A stretch of DNA of 64,000 bases, from positions 310,001 to 374,000 of the forward strand of contig NZ_FOSZ01000001.1 of assembly GCF_900114415.1 (NCBI RefSeq), in the 5' to 3' direction. Below, piece after piece: positions 30,280 to 39,535 of the stretch. How positions within the stretch are numbered: position 1 is the stretch's first letter; every line of letters begins with the position of its first letter. The stretch comes from Shimia haliotis (lineage in GTDB: Bacteria > Pseudomonadota > Alphaproteobacteria > Rhodobacterales > Rhodobacteraceae). Both the position numbers and the translations under genes were made by a program. Below the pieces are notes generated by a model. The model ran no database searches. It was not told the DNA's origin and worked only from the letters and a program-made list of their open reading frames with translations.

Positions 30280-31434
30280 GTGGCGAGAGGTGTCGGTGTG
30301 TCTCAGGGTTTTTCTCTCAAGGATCAGTTGTTTAACGCGGAATCCTTGCGTGATCTCGCAGAGGAATATGGCCGTGGGATCGACGGTTTTGATGCCGATG
30401 AATTCCACACCGACGTCGTCGCTGGCCTTCAGGGCCGCGAACTTATGGAACGGCTTGAGTGGATCGCTGACTGTGTTCAGGCGCGGCTGTCTGATCATTT
30501 TCCCACTATGGCTGATCAACTTGAGTCGGCGATGCCGCCCCCGTTGGATCCGACGCTTGCGGATGATGATTTTGGGCGATTCATTCATGCGGTGCCTGGA
30601 ATCCTCGCGGTGCGGCACGGATTGGAAGATCACCGAGAACGGTCACTGAATCTGCTTTATGAGGCGACGCAACGGTTCTCGATGGAGTTTTATATCCGTC
30701 CGTTTCTGAACCGCTGGCCGGAAGAAACTTTCCAGCGGCTGCATCAATGGGCGGAGGATGAAAATTATCATGTCCGACGCTTGGTCAGCGAAGGCACACG
30801 TCCGAAATTGCCTTGGGCCAAAAAGGTCGACATCGATTTGCTGTCGCCATTGCCATTGTTGGACAAATTGTACGGCGACCCGACACGGTACGTGACCAGA
30901 TCGGTCGCCAACCATTTGAACGACATATCAAAAACCGAGCCTGACGTTGTGACGGACCGTCTGAAACGCTGGCAAGCCAAGGCCCAGCAGGCGCCCAAAG
31001 AGCTCGGGTGGATGACGCGTCACGCGTTGCGCACGGCCGTTAAATCGGGGCATGAAGGCGCGTTGGCTTTGCTTGGGTTTCATGCGGATGCGCCAGTGAC
31101 TTTGTCGCAGCTGACGATCAAGTCAGACCAGGTTGCGATTGGCGGCGCGCTTGAGTTTGAGTTGGCTTTGGCCACCCAAAGCGAGGCGGATGTTGCGGTC
31201 ATGGTGGACTACGAAATGCGGTTTTTTCGTCCCAATGGGCGCGGCGGCAAAAAAATCTTCAAACTTAAACAAAGCGTGGTGCCTGCTGGTGGCCAACTGG
31301 TTTTGCAAAAACGCCACCTTCTCAAGGGAAATGCCACAACTTTCAAACTTCACCCAGGCCCACACAGTCTCGCGGTGCAGATCAACGGCAGGCAATTGGG
31401 CGAGATCAGCTTCGACGTGATTTCCCCGTCGTAA
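30280..31434 (+). CDS. AlkC-like DNA alkylation repair protein (HEAT repeats plus Ig-like domain)
   Basis: A 384-aa protein of the AlkC/AlkD non-base-flipping DNA glycosylase superfamily, which excises N3-alkylpurines. The helical HEAT-like core (about 60-265) includes QRFSMEFYIRPFLNRWPEET, DENYHVRRLVSEGTRPKLPW and the conserved PTRYVTRSVANHLNDISK. After residue ~268 comes a beta-rich domain (LTIKSDQVAIGGALEFELAL to ISFDVI), as in AlkC proteins with a C-terminal Ig-like domain. The start is GTG 30280 with TAGGAG 7 nt upstream, 10 nt after the SDR gene. Confidence 0.85.
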   Translation: MARGVGVSQGFSLKDQLFNAESLRDLAEEYGRGIDGFDADEFHTDVVAGLQGRELMERLEWIADCVQARLSDHFPTMADQLESAMPPPLDPTLADDDFGRFIHAVPGILAVRHGLEDHRERSLNLLYEATQRFSMEFYIRPFLNRWPEETFQRLHQWAEDENYHVRRLVSEGTRPKLPWAKKVDIDLLSPLPLLDKLYGDPTRYVTRSVANHLNDISKTEPDVVTDRLKRWQAKAQQAPKELGWMTRHALRTAVKSGHEGALALLGFHADAPVTLSQLTIKSDQVAIGGALEFELALATQSEADVAVMVDYEMRFFRPNGRGGKKIFKLKQSVVPAGGQLVLQKRHLLKGNATTFKLHPGPHSLAVQINGRQLGEISFDVISPS

Positions 31435-31527
31435 GTCTCTGACATCTCATCACGTTTTCGTGGAGCTTCTGTTGACACCCGGTTCTGTTTGATAGGCGGT
31501 TTTACCAAACGCGGACAGGGACGGACG

Positions 31528-32910
31528 ATGCAAACCACAATTCTCGCGCTTTTTGCGCTTATTCTTTTTGCCAGCTTTCTTGCGGCTCCGCGTCAAGCGT
31601 CGGTTGACGGGTTTTTTGACGGCCAAACGGACCAAGGTGGGCAGCCGGGACTGTGGACCCTGGTTTTCAGCCAAGTCACGACGTGGATTTTTGCTCGTTC
31701 CCTGATGAATGCGGCAATCCTTGGGTTCTACTATGGTTTTGCAGGCGTTTTGGCCTATGCGGCTTATTACGGCTCCTTTTTGACCGGCGGATTTATCGTG
31801 GGGAGGCTGCGCACCGCGGGCGCCTCGTCGGTTCAGGATTGGCTTTCCGCGCGTTTCGGCAAGATCGGATCAACGTGTTACAACGCGATCATCGCGCTCC
31901 GACTGTTGTCGGAAGTTTTTGCCAATCTGATTGTGGTGGGGCTGATATTTTCCGCAGTTTTGCCGGATGTGGCTTTTGCCAATGAAGGGGCCATCGTGCT
32001 GGTAGGCGGCGTTGCTTTGGCCTATTCGGCCTGGGGCGGTCTGTCGGCTGCCTTGCGCACGGATGTGATGCAAATGTCGGTGTTTTTGCTGGTGTTTTCT
32101 GCAGCCTTCGCAGCGCTATTGCTACGACCCGGGTTTGATGTGTCGGCGGTCGTCACCGCACAAGGGGCTTCGGGCGCGCACAATGGTTGGGTGCTTTTGC
32201 TGGTCGCCGCGCTGCAGGTGTTTTCTTATCCGGTGCATGATCCGGTCATGATGGATCGCGGGTTTATTGCTGATCAGGAAACCACACGCAAAAGTTTCCT
32301 ACATGCGTTCTGGATTTCAGCGCTGTGCATCTTGGGGTTCGGCTTATTCGGCGTGCAGGCCAGTCTTGAGGGGGCGGCGTACGAAACCCAGTTGATCGGA
32401 ACTTGGGCCGTAATGTTCCCAAGCTGGGTGTTTGTCGCGCTGATGGTATCTTTGTTGGTGTCGGCTCTGTCGACACTGGATTCCGCATTGTCGTCTGCTG
32501 CACGGCTGGCGGTAGTTGAATGGCGCATCTTGCCGCGCAATTTGGCAGGAGGGCGCATTGCGATGCTTGCCTTTGCCGTGGGGGGCGGGGCTTTGACCTT
32601 TTGGGGCAATCAGACACTGTTTGATGCCGTGGCCGTATCAGGCACCGCCTCGATGTTTTTAACGCCCGTATTGCTGGGGAGCCTGATTGCAGGGTGGCAT
32701 GTACCTGTCTGGTCCTATCTGGTGAGTTTCACCGCCGCAGTGGCAGGGGCCGCCGCGTATATGTTCCGAGGCACTGACGCTATGGGCGCAATCTTGTATG
32801 ACGGACACAAGTACGAACAGCTTTTGCAGATTTGTGTCGTCGTGCTTTTGGTCGGTCTTGCCGCGGTGTTTCTGGGCGCACGCAGGGTTGAAGCGCGGGT
32901 AGGTGGCTGA
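31528..32910 (+). CDS. Sodium:solute symporter (SSS) family transporter
   Basis: A 460-aa integral membrane protein with about 12-13 membrane segments. It looks like a divergent member of the SSS family: the segments GFYYGFAGVLAYAAYYGSFL, YSAWGGLSAALRTDVMQM and LLVSALSTLDSALSSAARLA match the sodium-binding and symport regions. ATG 31528 is preferred (GGGA 6 nt upstream). The substrate cannot be read from the sequence. The downstream ABC ATPase follows after 50 nt, but an SSS carrier does not need an ATPase. Confidence 0.8.
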   Translation: MQTTILALFALILFASFLAAPRQASVDGFFDGQTDQGGQPGLWTLVFSQVTTWIFARSLMNAAILGFYYGFAGVLAYAAYYGSFLTGGFIVGRLRTAGASSVQDWLSARFGKIGSTCYNAIIALRLLSEVFANLIVVGLIFSAVLPDVAFANEGAIVLVGGVALAYSAWGGLSAALRTDVMQMSVFLLVFSAAFAALLLRPGFDVSAVVTAQGASGAHNGWVLLLVAALQVFSYPVHDPVMMDRGFIADQETTRKSFLHAFWISALCILGFGLFGVQASLEGAAYETQLIGTWAVMFPSWVFVALMVSLLVSALSTLDSALSSAARLAVVEWRILPRNLAGGRIAMLAFAVGGGALTFWGNQTLFDAVAVSGTASMFLTPVLLGSLIAGWHVPVWSYLVSFTAAVAGAAAYMFRGTDAMGAILYDGHKYEQLLQICVVVLLVGLAAVFLGARRVEARVGG

Positions 32911-32960
32911 TACATCTCGCGAAACCCGAGGCTTTCTCTCGGAGTTGGTGAGGGACAGGC

Positions 32961-34058
32961 GTGAACTTGCAAACTGGCATCGACGCTCCAAGGTTGGAAA
33001 TCCGCAACTTGCGTAAACGGTTCGGCAACCGCCAGGTTGTGGACGACGTGTCGCTTTCAGTAAAGCCGGGTCAGGTGACGTGTTTGCTGGGTCCGTCAGG
33101 CTGCGGCAAATCCACGACGCTGCGTATGATCGCGGGCGTGGATATGCAGGACAGCGGAGAGATTTACGTCGACGGCAATTTGATATGCGATACCTTGTTT
33201 CGCATCCCACCAGAGCGACGCCAAATTGGCCTGATGTTTCAGGACTTTGCCCTGTTTCCTCATATGAGCGTTGCGGACAACGTGGCCTTTGGCCTGAGGG
33301 GGGCGACGGCTGATAAACGCGCCCGCGTTGAGGAGTTGTTGGCTAAGGTTAATCTGAGCTGGGCGATCGACAAATATCCGCATGTTCTGTCTGGTGGTGA
33401 GCAGCAACGGGTTGCCCTTGCCCGTGCCTTGGCACCGCGACCCCGCATTATGCTGATGGACGAGCCATTTTCAGGACTCGACAACCGGTTGCGGGATGGC
33501 ATTCGCGACGAAACCCTCGCGGTTCTCAAAGAAGAAGACACGGCCGTTCTGCTGGTGACACATGAGCCGGAAGAGGCGATGCGCATGGCGGACGAAATCG
33601 CGTTGATGCGCGACGGGAAAATCGTGCAGCAGGGCGCGCCCTACAACATTTACAACGCGCCTGTCGACAAACAGGCAGTGGCGTTTTTCAGTGACATTAA
33701 CGTCATCCGCAGCCGCTCCAACGGAGCGTTGACCGACACACCTTTCGGTCAGTTCCTGACACCCGGATTTCAGGACGGTGAAGCCGTCGAAGTGGTGATC
33801 CGCCCGCAGCACATCAAGCTGGATTTTGACCGTGAAGGTCGCGGTCCTTTGCCGACACCAACCGATGGCGTTGCGGCGCGGGGCAAGGTGAAACGGGCGC
33901 GGTTTATGGGCAATGAGAGCTTGGTCGAGTTTGTCATGGAGCATGACGACTCCGAGTTGCATGTCACTGTTCCCAATGTCTTTTTGCCAAAACCCGACAC
34001 GCCGCTTTGGTTGACGATCCGGCGCGACCGCTGTTTTGTTTTTCGCGCCGAGGTTTAG
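32961..34058 (+). CDS. ABC transporter ATP-binding protein (FbpC/PotA-like) without nearby permease
   Basis: A 365-aa ATPase. Walker A GPSGCGKS is at 44-51, Q-loop in LMFQDFALFPHM, signature LSGGEQQRVALARAL, Walker B IMLMDEPFSGLD and switch LVTHEPEEA. The last ~110 residues form a TOBE-like domain seen in iron, sulfate and polyamine importers. The start is GTG 32961 with GAGGGA upstream. No permease or solute-binding gene is next to it, so it is an orphan here. Its stop overlaps the convergent regulator by 4 nt. Confidence 0.9.
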   Translation: MNLQTGIDAPRLEIRNLRKRFGNRQVVDDVSLSVKPGQVTCLLGPSGCGKSTTLRMIAGVDMQDSGEIYVDGNLICDTLFRIPPERRQIGLMFQDFALFPHMSVADNVAFGLRGATADKRARVEELLAKVNLSWAIDKYPHVLSGGEQQRVALARALAPRPRIMLMDEPFSGLDNRLRDGIRDETLAVLKEEDTAVLLVTHEPEEAMRMADEIALMRDGKIVQQGAPYNIYNAPVDKQAVAFFSDINVIRSRSNGALTDTPFGQFLTPGFQDGEAVEVVIRPQHIKLDFDREGRGPLPTPTDGVAARGKVKRARFMGNESLVEFVMEHDDSELHVTVPNVFLPKPDTPLWLTIRRDRCFVFRAEV

Positions 34059-34729
34059 CGTCCGCCATAGTCCTCGAGCCGCTTACCGGGCTCATCGACA
34101 AACAGCCCAGGCAACAGGTCGACCGACGCGATGCGATCCACGCGGATCTGGAGAAAATCCCTGTCTGTTTCGTTCCAGACCAGCAGTGACCAAACCCGTC
34201 CCCAATAGTCGAGCTTAAGGGGGCGAACGTCCAATGCTGCGCCATCCTTGAGGCGCAGCGCCAGTTTTTGACGCGATCGGACCGAGGACCGCAGGGTCTC
34301 CAAGTGGCGCAGGCCATCGGCGGCGTCGGCAAAGGGATAAACCGCAAAGCCGAAGTTTTGACCGATAGTGCTCGCGTCTTCGGGGAGGACGGCATCAATT
34401 TTGGCGCTTAGACTTTCTGCAGCATCGCGCAGATCACCCTCCATCCCGTTGCCGACCACAGCCAAACCGATGTGTAGCGCCTCAAGTTCGGCGTTGGACA
34501 AATTCAGCGGAGGCAGGGAAATGTCGGCACGGGCGCGATATCCCGCACCGCGCTCGCCAGAGATAGGCACACCGCTGGCCATCAATGTGTCCATGTCTCT
34601 GTAGATTGTACGCAACGAGACATTGAGCCTTTCTGCAAGGTCTTCTGCACGATGAAGCGCGCCGTCCTTGAGAGTTTCGACGAGATGATAGAGCCGGTCC
34701 GAGCGTTTTGAGGGCGATTTGGCGGGCAT
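34055..34729 (-). CDS. YafY-type transcriptional regulator with HTH and WYL domains
   Basis: A 224-aa regulator. The N-terminal winged helix (about 8-65) contains RAEDLAERLNVSLRTIYRDM. The C-terminal half has a WYL-like ligand domain (LALRLKDGAALDVRPLKLDYWGR in parts, then FLQIRVDRIASV), with the WYL triad degenerate. WYL proteins often sense nucleotides or small molecules. The start is ATG 34729 (MPAKSPSKRSDR). Tandem 18-bp repeats lie 13 nt upstream of the start codon and overlap the likely promoter, so autoregulation is likely. Confidence 0.85.
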   Translation of the reverse strand: MPAKSPSKRSDRLYHLVETLKDGALHRAEDLAERLNVSLRTIYRDMDTLMASGVPISGERGAGYRARADISLPPLNLSNAELEALHIGLAVVGNGMEGDLRDAAESLSAKIDAVLPEDASTIGQNFGFAVYPFADAADGLRHLETLRSSVRSRQKLALRLKDGAALDVRPLKLDYWGRVWSLLVWNETDRDFLQIRVDRIASVDLLPGLFVDEPGKRLEDYGGR

Positions 34730-34742
34730 GAGTCGCGAACTT

Positions 34743-34778
34743 CCTGACAAAATAGTGGCACCTGACAGAATAGTGACA
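34743..34778. promoter_or_regulatory. Tandem 18-bp repeats, likely operator of the WYL regulator
   Basis: CCTGACAAAATAGTGGCA (34743-34760) is followed directly by CCTGACAGAATAGTGACA (34761-34778), 16 of 18 positions alike. On the minus strand each unit reads TGxCACTATTxTGTCAGG and contains a TATT-like -10 and a TTGTCA-like -35 stretch. The repeats end 13 bp before the regulator start codon and lie 132 bp before tatA. This is the position expected for a self-regulatory operator. Confidence 0.6.
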
Positions 34779-34910
34779 AAACGGACATGGAAAACCCGTC
34801 ATCTGTAGAAAAACACGGGTGATTGATGCTTTTTCGTGGGCCGTTGAGGCGCTAGGACTAGGGCAGATCATATAAACAGGTGCCAACGCACCTTAGACTG
34901 GAGAAGAAAC

Positions 34911-35129
34911 ATGGGTATTGGAAACATCGGTCTGCCGGGCATTCTGCTGATTGCGGTTGTTGTGTTGGTTCTGTTTGGGCGCGGCAAAATCAGCGGCCTG
35001 ATGGGCGAAGTTGGGCGTGGTATCACCTCGTTCAAAAAAGGCATCAACGAAGGCCAAGAGGAGCTTGAACAGGAAGCTGCTGACGTCGCCAAAGACGTGA
35101 CTCCCGAAGACGAAAAAGACAAAGCCTGA
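34911..35129 (+). CDS. tatA: Sec-independent protein translocase subunit TatA
   Basis: A 72-aa protein: one N-terminal membrane helix (about 6-23, IGLPGILLIAVVVLVLFG), the FGRGKI hinge, an amphipathic helix (GEVGRGITSFKKGINEG) and an acidic tail. It forms the oligomeric pore for folded proteins in the Tat system. A TATAAA at 34871 may be its -10 box. It heads tatABC. Confidence 0.95.
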   Translation: MGIGNIGLPGILLIAVVVLVLFGRGKISGLMGEVGRGITSFKKGINEGQEELEQEAADVAKDVTPEDEKDKA

Positions 35130-35145
35130 TTGGGGCTGAGACAAT

Positions 35146-35649
35146 ATGTTTGATTTGGGGTTGCCCGAGCTTCTGGTGATTGGCGTTGTGGCGTTGATTG
35201 TTGTGGGGCCCAAAGATTTGCCGGTGATGTTCCGCACTGTGGGGCGTTTCGTTGGCAAAGCCAAAGGTATGGCGCGGGAGTTTTCCAGCGCCATGAACCA
35301 AGCTGCCGATCAGGCGGGGGTCAAAGACGTCACCGACGGTTTGAAATCCGCGACGGATGGGCTCAACAAAGTGTCCAACCCGATGAAAGCGGCGACGGAT
35401 GCGCTTAAGGACACAACTGACGACTTCAAAAAGTCGATGAGTTTTGATCCGGACAGCGAAACCGGAAAGCTGGCCGCTGAACGAGCTGAGGCTGTTGAGA
35501 AAATTCGCCAGCGCACGCAAGAGGTTGGTCAGGCAAAGTTGGATGCAGAGGCCAAGGCACGCGCTCAAGAGGCGCAGGATGCGGCCGAAATGACGCCCGA
35601 CCACGGTGACCCCGAGGCGCCCCAGACTGCGAAGAAGGACGAGGCATGA
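35146..35649 (+). CDS. tatB: Sec-independent protein translocase subunit TatB
   Basis: A 167-aa protein. The N-terminal membrane helix ([20 protein letters not shown]) and the GPKDLP hinge, then a long helix, identify TatB, which joins TatC as the signal-peptide receptor. The tail is rich in Ala, Lys and Glu. The stop overlaps the tatC start (ATGA). Confidence 0.95.
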   Translation: MFDLGLPELLVIGVVALIVVGPKDLPVMFRTVGRFVGKAKGMAREFSSAMNQAADQAGVKDVTDGLKSATDGLNKVSNPMKAATDALKDTTDDFKKSMSFDPDSETGKLAAERAEAVEKIRQRTQEVGQAKLDAEAKARAQEAQDAAEMTPDHGDPEAPQTAKKDEA

Positions 35650-36596
35650 GCCAGACGGAAGAAATTGAAGACAGCTCCGCCCCGTTGATCGAACATTTGG
35701 CGGAATTGCGCACCCGACTGATCCGGTCGGTGTTGGCTTTTGTCGTCGCCATCAGCTTTTTCTTTGTGCCGATTGGCGGTCAGTTCATCGCAGAACATGT
35801 GTTGCACTTTCTGGTGTCTCCGATTGTAGAGGTGCTGCGCGCGCTGGGTGATCCGTCACCAACGTTGCAGTTCACGTCGCCGCAAGAGTATCTGTTTACG
35901 CTATTCCGCATTTCGATGGTCGGCGGATTTGCCTTGGCGTTTCCCGTCATCGGCTTTCAGATGTGGCGTTTTGTGGCTCCGGGTCTCTATAAGAACGAAC
36001 GCGGCGCCTTTATGCCATTTATGATTGCTTCGCCGTTCATGTTCCTGTTGGGGGCAACATTTGCACAGTTGGTGGTCACACCTTTGGCAATGCAATTCTT
36101 CCTGGGATTTGCCGACGTGGCATCGGTGTTTGCCAACATCTTGGCCCCCGCTGTCGAGAATGTGCCGGGTGACGTGGCTCCTGTTGTACCTGAAACAGAT
36201 CAAGGTGTGCAGATCACATTCTTCGGTAAGGTCAACGAAAGCCTTGATATCACACTGAAATTCATCATGGCCTTTGGGCTGTGCTTTCAGCTTCCGGTGC
36301 TTTTGACCCTTATGGGCAAGGCCGGATTGGTGAGCGCTAAAGGGCTCGGATCAGTGCGCAAATACGCAATGGTTGGCATTCTGGTGCTGGCCGCGCTGGT
36401 GACGCCTCCGGATGTGGTGACACAGTTGATCTTGTTCTCGGTGGTCTATGGCCTTTACGAGATTTCTATCCTTTTGGTGGCCCGCGTGGAAAAGAAACGC
36501 ATCGCTCAGATGAAAGCGGATGGCACATGGTTTGAGGATGAATTGGACGACGAAGAAGGGGATGATCTGGCCGAGCATGGCCCAGACAAAACCTAA
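35646..36596 (+). CDS. tatC: Sec-independent protein translocase subunit TatC
   Basis: Six-helix receptor of the Tat system, 316 aa. The N-terminal [14 protein letters not shown] motif and the [20 protein letters not shown] segment are conserved. The periplasmic loop between helices 3 and 4 is longer than usual (about residues 150-200), and the C-terminal tail is acidic ([10 protein letters not shown]). A terminator follows. Confidence 0.97.
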   Translation: MSQTEEIEDSSAPLIEHLAELRTRLIRSVLAFVVAISFFFVPIGGQFIAEHVLHFLVSPIVEVLRALGDPSPTLQFTSPQEYLFTLFRISMVGGFALAFPVIGFQMWRFVAPGLYKNERGAFMPFMIASPFMFLLGATFAQLVVTPLAMQFFLGFADVASVFANILAPAVENVPGDVAPVVPETDQGVQITFFGKVNESLDITLKFIMAFGLCFQLPVLLTLMGKAGLVSAKGLGSVRKYAMVGILVLAALVTPPDVVTQLILFSVVYGLYEISILLVARVEKKRIAQMKADGTWFEDELDDEEGDDLAEHGPDKT

Positions 36597-36618
36597 GCCT
36601 CGCAAGTGATGAAACGAC

Positions 36619-36648
36619 AAAGGCGCATTCGGTTGGATGCGCCTTTTT
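36619..36648 (+). terminator. Terminator after tatC
   Basis: 10-bp stem AAAGGCGCAT (36619-36628) / ATGCGCCTTT (36637-36646) with an 8-nt loop and a T-run (TTTTTCTTTT). It lies between tatC and the DUF815 gene. Confidence 0.85.
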
Positions 36649-36719
36649 CTTTTGCTCCCAGCGCCTTGCCGTTGCTGCGAGATCGTGGTTTTTTGCCGCC
36701 AACACCACAGGAGACTCTT

Positions 36720-37565
36720 ATGTCGGACTTTGACTTGATCCGCATCGCAGACGCGCTTGAGCGCATGGCACCCGCGCCACAGGCCGCGCCGGATTTCGGG
36801 GCAGCAGACGGTTTTGTCTGGCACGTGGAGCCGGACAGGCTGGAGCCCGTTGTCAATATCAACCGAGTGGATCTGGACCTGCTGGTCGGGGTGGACCGCT
36901 CGCGCGATACGCTTTTGCAGAACACCCGCCAGTTTGCCTCGGGATTGCCAGCCAACAACGCGCTTTTGTGGGGCGCGCGGGGGATGGGCAAGTCGTCTTT
37001 GGTGAAAGCTGTGCATGCTCAGGTCCTCTCCGAAGGGCTGGGTCTAAAGATTGTTGAGTTGCAGCGCGAAGACTTGCCATCTGTGGCGCGGTTGTTGAAC
37101 CTGTTGCGCGGCCGTGAGGAGCGATTCCTGTTATATTGTGATGACCTGAGTTTCAGCCACGACGACCAGCACTATAAATCGCTTAAGGCGGTGTTGGACG
37201 GCGGCATTGAAGGGCGACCCGAGAACGTGGTGTTTTATGCCACTTCAAACCGCCGGCATTTGATGCCGCGCGATATGATTGAAAACGAACGGTCCAGTTC
37301 GATCAATCCATCCGAGGCGGTTGAGGAGAAAGTCTCCCTCTCGGATCGTTTTGGCCTTTGGCTTGGGTTCCACCCGTGCTCGCAGGATGAATATCTCGCG
37401 ATGATCCGCGGCTATTGCACAGCGCACGGGGTCGAAATCGACGACGACACCCTCAGAGCGGAAGCCATTGAATGGCAGGCCACACGCGGCGCGCGGTCCG
37501 GCCGTGTGGCATGGCAGTACTTTGTAGACCTAGCAGGGCGCAAGGGTGTAGCGATAAACGACTGA
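36720..37565 (+). CDS. DUF815-type ATP-binding protein
   Basis: A 281-aa P-loop protein of the DUF815 family. Walker A GARGMGKSS is at 85-93, followed by a Walker B-like LLYCDDLSFS and the AAA-type sensor stretch VVFYATSNRRHLMP. The start at ATG 36720 has AGGAG 7 nt upstream; the frame is open further upstream but runs through the terminator hairpin. The cellular role is unknown; the family is widespread beside tat genes in Rhodobacterales. It is convergent with the NlpD-like gene. Confidence 0.85.
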   Translation: MSDFDLIRIADALERMAPAPQAAPDFGAADGFVWHVEPDRLEPVVNINRVDLDLLVGVDRSRDTLLQNTRQFASGLPANNALLWGARGMGKSSLVKAVHAQVLSEGLGLKIVELQREDLPSVARLLNLLRGREERFLLYCDDLSFSHDDQHYKSLKAVLDGGIEGRPENVVFYATSNRRHLMPRDMIENERSSSINPSEAVEEKVSLSDRFGLWLGFHPCSQDEYLAMIRGYCTAHGVEIDDDTLRAEAIEWQATRGARSGRVAWQYFVDLAGRKGVAIND

Positions 37566-37577
37566 TTTCAGGTCGTT
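37557..37577. other. Small hairpin over the convergent stop codons
   Basis: AACGAC (37557-37562) / GTCGTT (37572-37577) with a 9-nt loop spans the stops of the DUF815 gene and the convergent NlpD-like gene, which are only 10 nt apart. It could act as a weak bidirectional terminator, but there is no T-run. Confidence 0.3.
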
Positions 37578-38742
37578 ATTGCAGGTATGGCATGGGGTCG
37601 ACACTGTCGAACCCCTTGCGCACCTCAAAATGCACAAAGCTGTCTTTGGCCGGTAGCGCGGCGATGGACTGACCGCGTTTCACCTGTGCGCCCTTGGTCA
37701 CTTTCACATCCGCAACATTATAATAAACAGTCATCAGATTGTTGTCGTGACGCACCACCAGAATGGTGATGTTGTCCCCGTCTGTCGTGATCGCTGCGAC
37801 TTTGCCCTTGGCTGCGGCTTTGACCGGATCACCGCCTTTGCCAGCAATATCGATGCCGTTGTTTTTGCCTTTGGAGTAGGGACGGATGATTTTTCCATCC
37901 ACCGGAAAGCCCATGGCGGCCGTGGACGCGCTTTGCGAGCTGCCCAGATTGTTTTCTGGCGGCTTGGCGGCTGCGGCGGAAGTGTCTTTGGGCAGGGGCT
38001 TTGTCGAACTTGGTGGCGTTGGTGTGGGGGAACCCTGTCCTGGCTGGGTGGTAACGGCGCCTGCGGCCACTGCGGCGGATTTTTGTGCCGCGTCGTTGGA
38101 TGTGGTGGGCGGGATCAGAAGGATCTGGTTTTCGCGAATGGTGTAGTCGCTGCCCAAACCGTTCCAGTCGGAAAGTGCGCGCACGGAGACATTGTACAGG
38201 CGTGCAATGGTAAAGGCGGTTTCACCGCGTTTGACCTTGTGCTGGATCGGTTCAGCGCCGGTTTGAACGGGCGCGGGTTTGGAGGTGGACGCGGCTTCAA
38301 GTGTTTCGGTTTCCACGTCTGGTTGGGCGCGGTCGATGGCGCCTCCGGCCAGCGAGGCGATGTCAACGCCGTCCGTGCCGGCGGGGGCTTCGTCCACGCG
38401 GTAGGGCAGGGCCAGAATTTCGCCTTCGCGCAGCGAGGTTTCCGGCTTGATGCCGTTATAGACGCCAAGTTTGTCTGCGGGCACGCCTACTCTTGCCGCA
38501 ACGTCGTTCAACGTGTCGCCGCGTTTGGCAACTGCGACCTGATAGCTTGGGTATGAAATAACGCCCCGCGCATCGGGGTTGGGGCGTTTAGCGGTTGCTG
38601 ATTGAGCTGCCGACGTCGTGTCTAACCCGCCGCCCAGGTCGCTGCGCAGGTCAAAATCCAACCCGTCAGAGCAGCCCGCAAGCAGCGCAAGCACAAGACC
38701 TGTACCGGTCGCGCGCAGAGTCATTGAAGGAAGTTTTCCCAT
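37576..38742 (-). CDS. NlpD-like lipoprotein: two LysM domains and degenerate LytM/M23 domain
   Basis: A 388-aa lipoprotein: signal peptide with lipobox LAGC (Cys24), LysM 1 (about 67-112), LysM 2 (about 170-215), a Pro/Ala/Thr-rich linker, then an M23/LytM domain (about 285-388). The metal ligands of active M23 peptidases are changed: the HxxxD region reads NNGIDI and the HxH region reads FVHFEV, so the first histidine of each is lost. This is the pattern of amidase activators (EnvC/NlpD), so a role in switching on peptidoglycan amidases at division fits better than hydrolysis. The pcm and surE genes upstream match the E. coli surE-pcm-nlpD order. Confidence 0.9.
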   Translation of the reverse strand: MGKLPSMTLRATGTGLVLALLAGCSDGLDFDLRSDLGGGLDTTSAAQSATAKRPNPDARGVISYPSYQVAVAKRGDTLNDVAARVGVPADKLGVYNGIKPETSLREGEILALPYRVDEAPAGTDGVDIASLAGGAIDRAQPDVETETLEAASTSKPAPVQTGAEPIQHKVKRGETAFTIARLYNVSVRALSDWNGLGSDYTIRENQILLIPPTTSNDAAQKSAAVAAGAVTTQPGQGSPTPTPPSSTKPLPKDTSAAAAKPPENNLGSSQSASTAAMGFPVDGKIIRPYSKGKNNGIDIAGKGGDPVKAAAKGKVAAITTDGDNITILVVRHDNNLMTVYYNVADVKVTKGAQVKRGQSIAALPAKDSFVHFEVRKGFDSVDPMPYLQ

Positions 38743-38878
38743 CTCGATGCCCTCGTTTGCAGCCTTTTTGGTTCGGTCTTTCGCCGTGGCCGCTGTCGTT
38801 GAATGCCCCACATTTGAGGCCAATTGGTGCTCATTTGGCGTCAACTGTCCCGTTTGCCAAGGGGAAAGCCGCACAAAT

Positions 38879-39535
38879 TTATTCAGTTTCCCGCGCAACG
38901 CCTTCGACAAGTGGCACAAACCGCACGGAGCGCAATTCGTCATAGTCAAATCCGGTTTCGGTCCGTCGCACGCGGATCAGGCTTTGCACCGCGTCCGATT
39001 GGCCCACCGGAACCACCATGATACCGCCGATCTTGAGTTGCGCCAAGAGGGGGCCCGGAGGGTCCTCGGCGGCGGCGGTCACGATAATGCGGTCAAAGGG
39101 GGCTTGATCGGGCAGGCCAAAGCTGCCGTCCGAAATAAAGGAGGTCACATTGACCAGCCCCATAGCATCAAAAACCTGCTTGGCCTCGCGGACCAGACGG
39201 CGGTGGCGTTCCACCGTGTACACACGCCGCGCAAGGTGGCTGAGAATGGCGGCCTGATAGCCGGAGCCCGTGCCCACTTCCAGAACGCTGTCGCGCGGGG
39301 ATACCTCGAGGGCTTGCGTCATCAACCCGACAACGGAGGGCTGCGAGATGGTCTGACCGCAGGCTATGGGCAGCGGCGTGTCCTCGTAGGCGCGTTCGGC
39401 AAAGAGGCCACGCACAAAGGGGCCGCGGTCAACTTTTTCCATCGCAGTCAGCACCGCAGGATCGGTCACGCCTTTGGAGCGCAACGCAAAGAGGAACTGC
39501 ATTTTGCGTTCGGCAAGGGCGTCCTGTTCGGTCAT
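38879..39535 (-). CDS. pcm: Protein-L-isoaspartate O-methyltransferase
   Basis: Repairs isoaspartyl residues using SAM. The 218-aa protein has the SAM-binding motif [15 protein letters not shown], the substrate-site TISQPSVV, and the VTAAAEDPP block. It overlaps surE by 4 nt (ATGA). The order surE-pcm-nlpD-like is conserved as in many Proteobacteria. Confidence 0.95.
   Translation of the reverse strand: MTEQDALAERKMQFLFALRSKGVTDPAVLTAMEKVDRGPFVRGLFAERAYEDTPLPIACGQTISQPSVVGLMTQALEVSPRDSVLEVGTGSGYQAAILSHLARRVYTVERHRRLVREAKQVFDAMGLVNVTSFISDGSFGLPDQAPFDRIIVTAAAEDPPGPLLAQLKIGGIMVVPVGQSDAVQSLIRVRRTETGFDYDELRSVRFVPLVEGVARETE

Noticed and set aside
34105-34125. Third copy of the ACCGACG repeat inside the WYL gene
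   Set aside because: A single unit within coding sequence, not repeated at 11-bp spacing and without the GTTAAC part.
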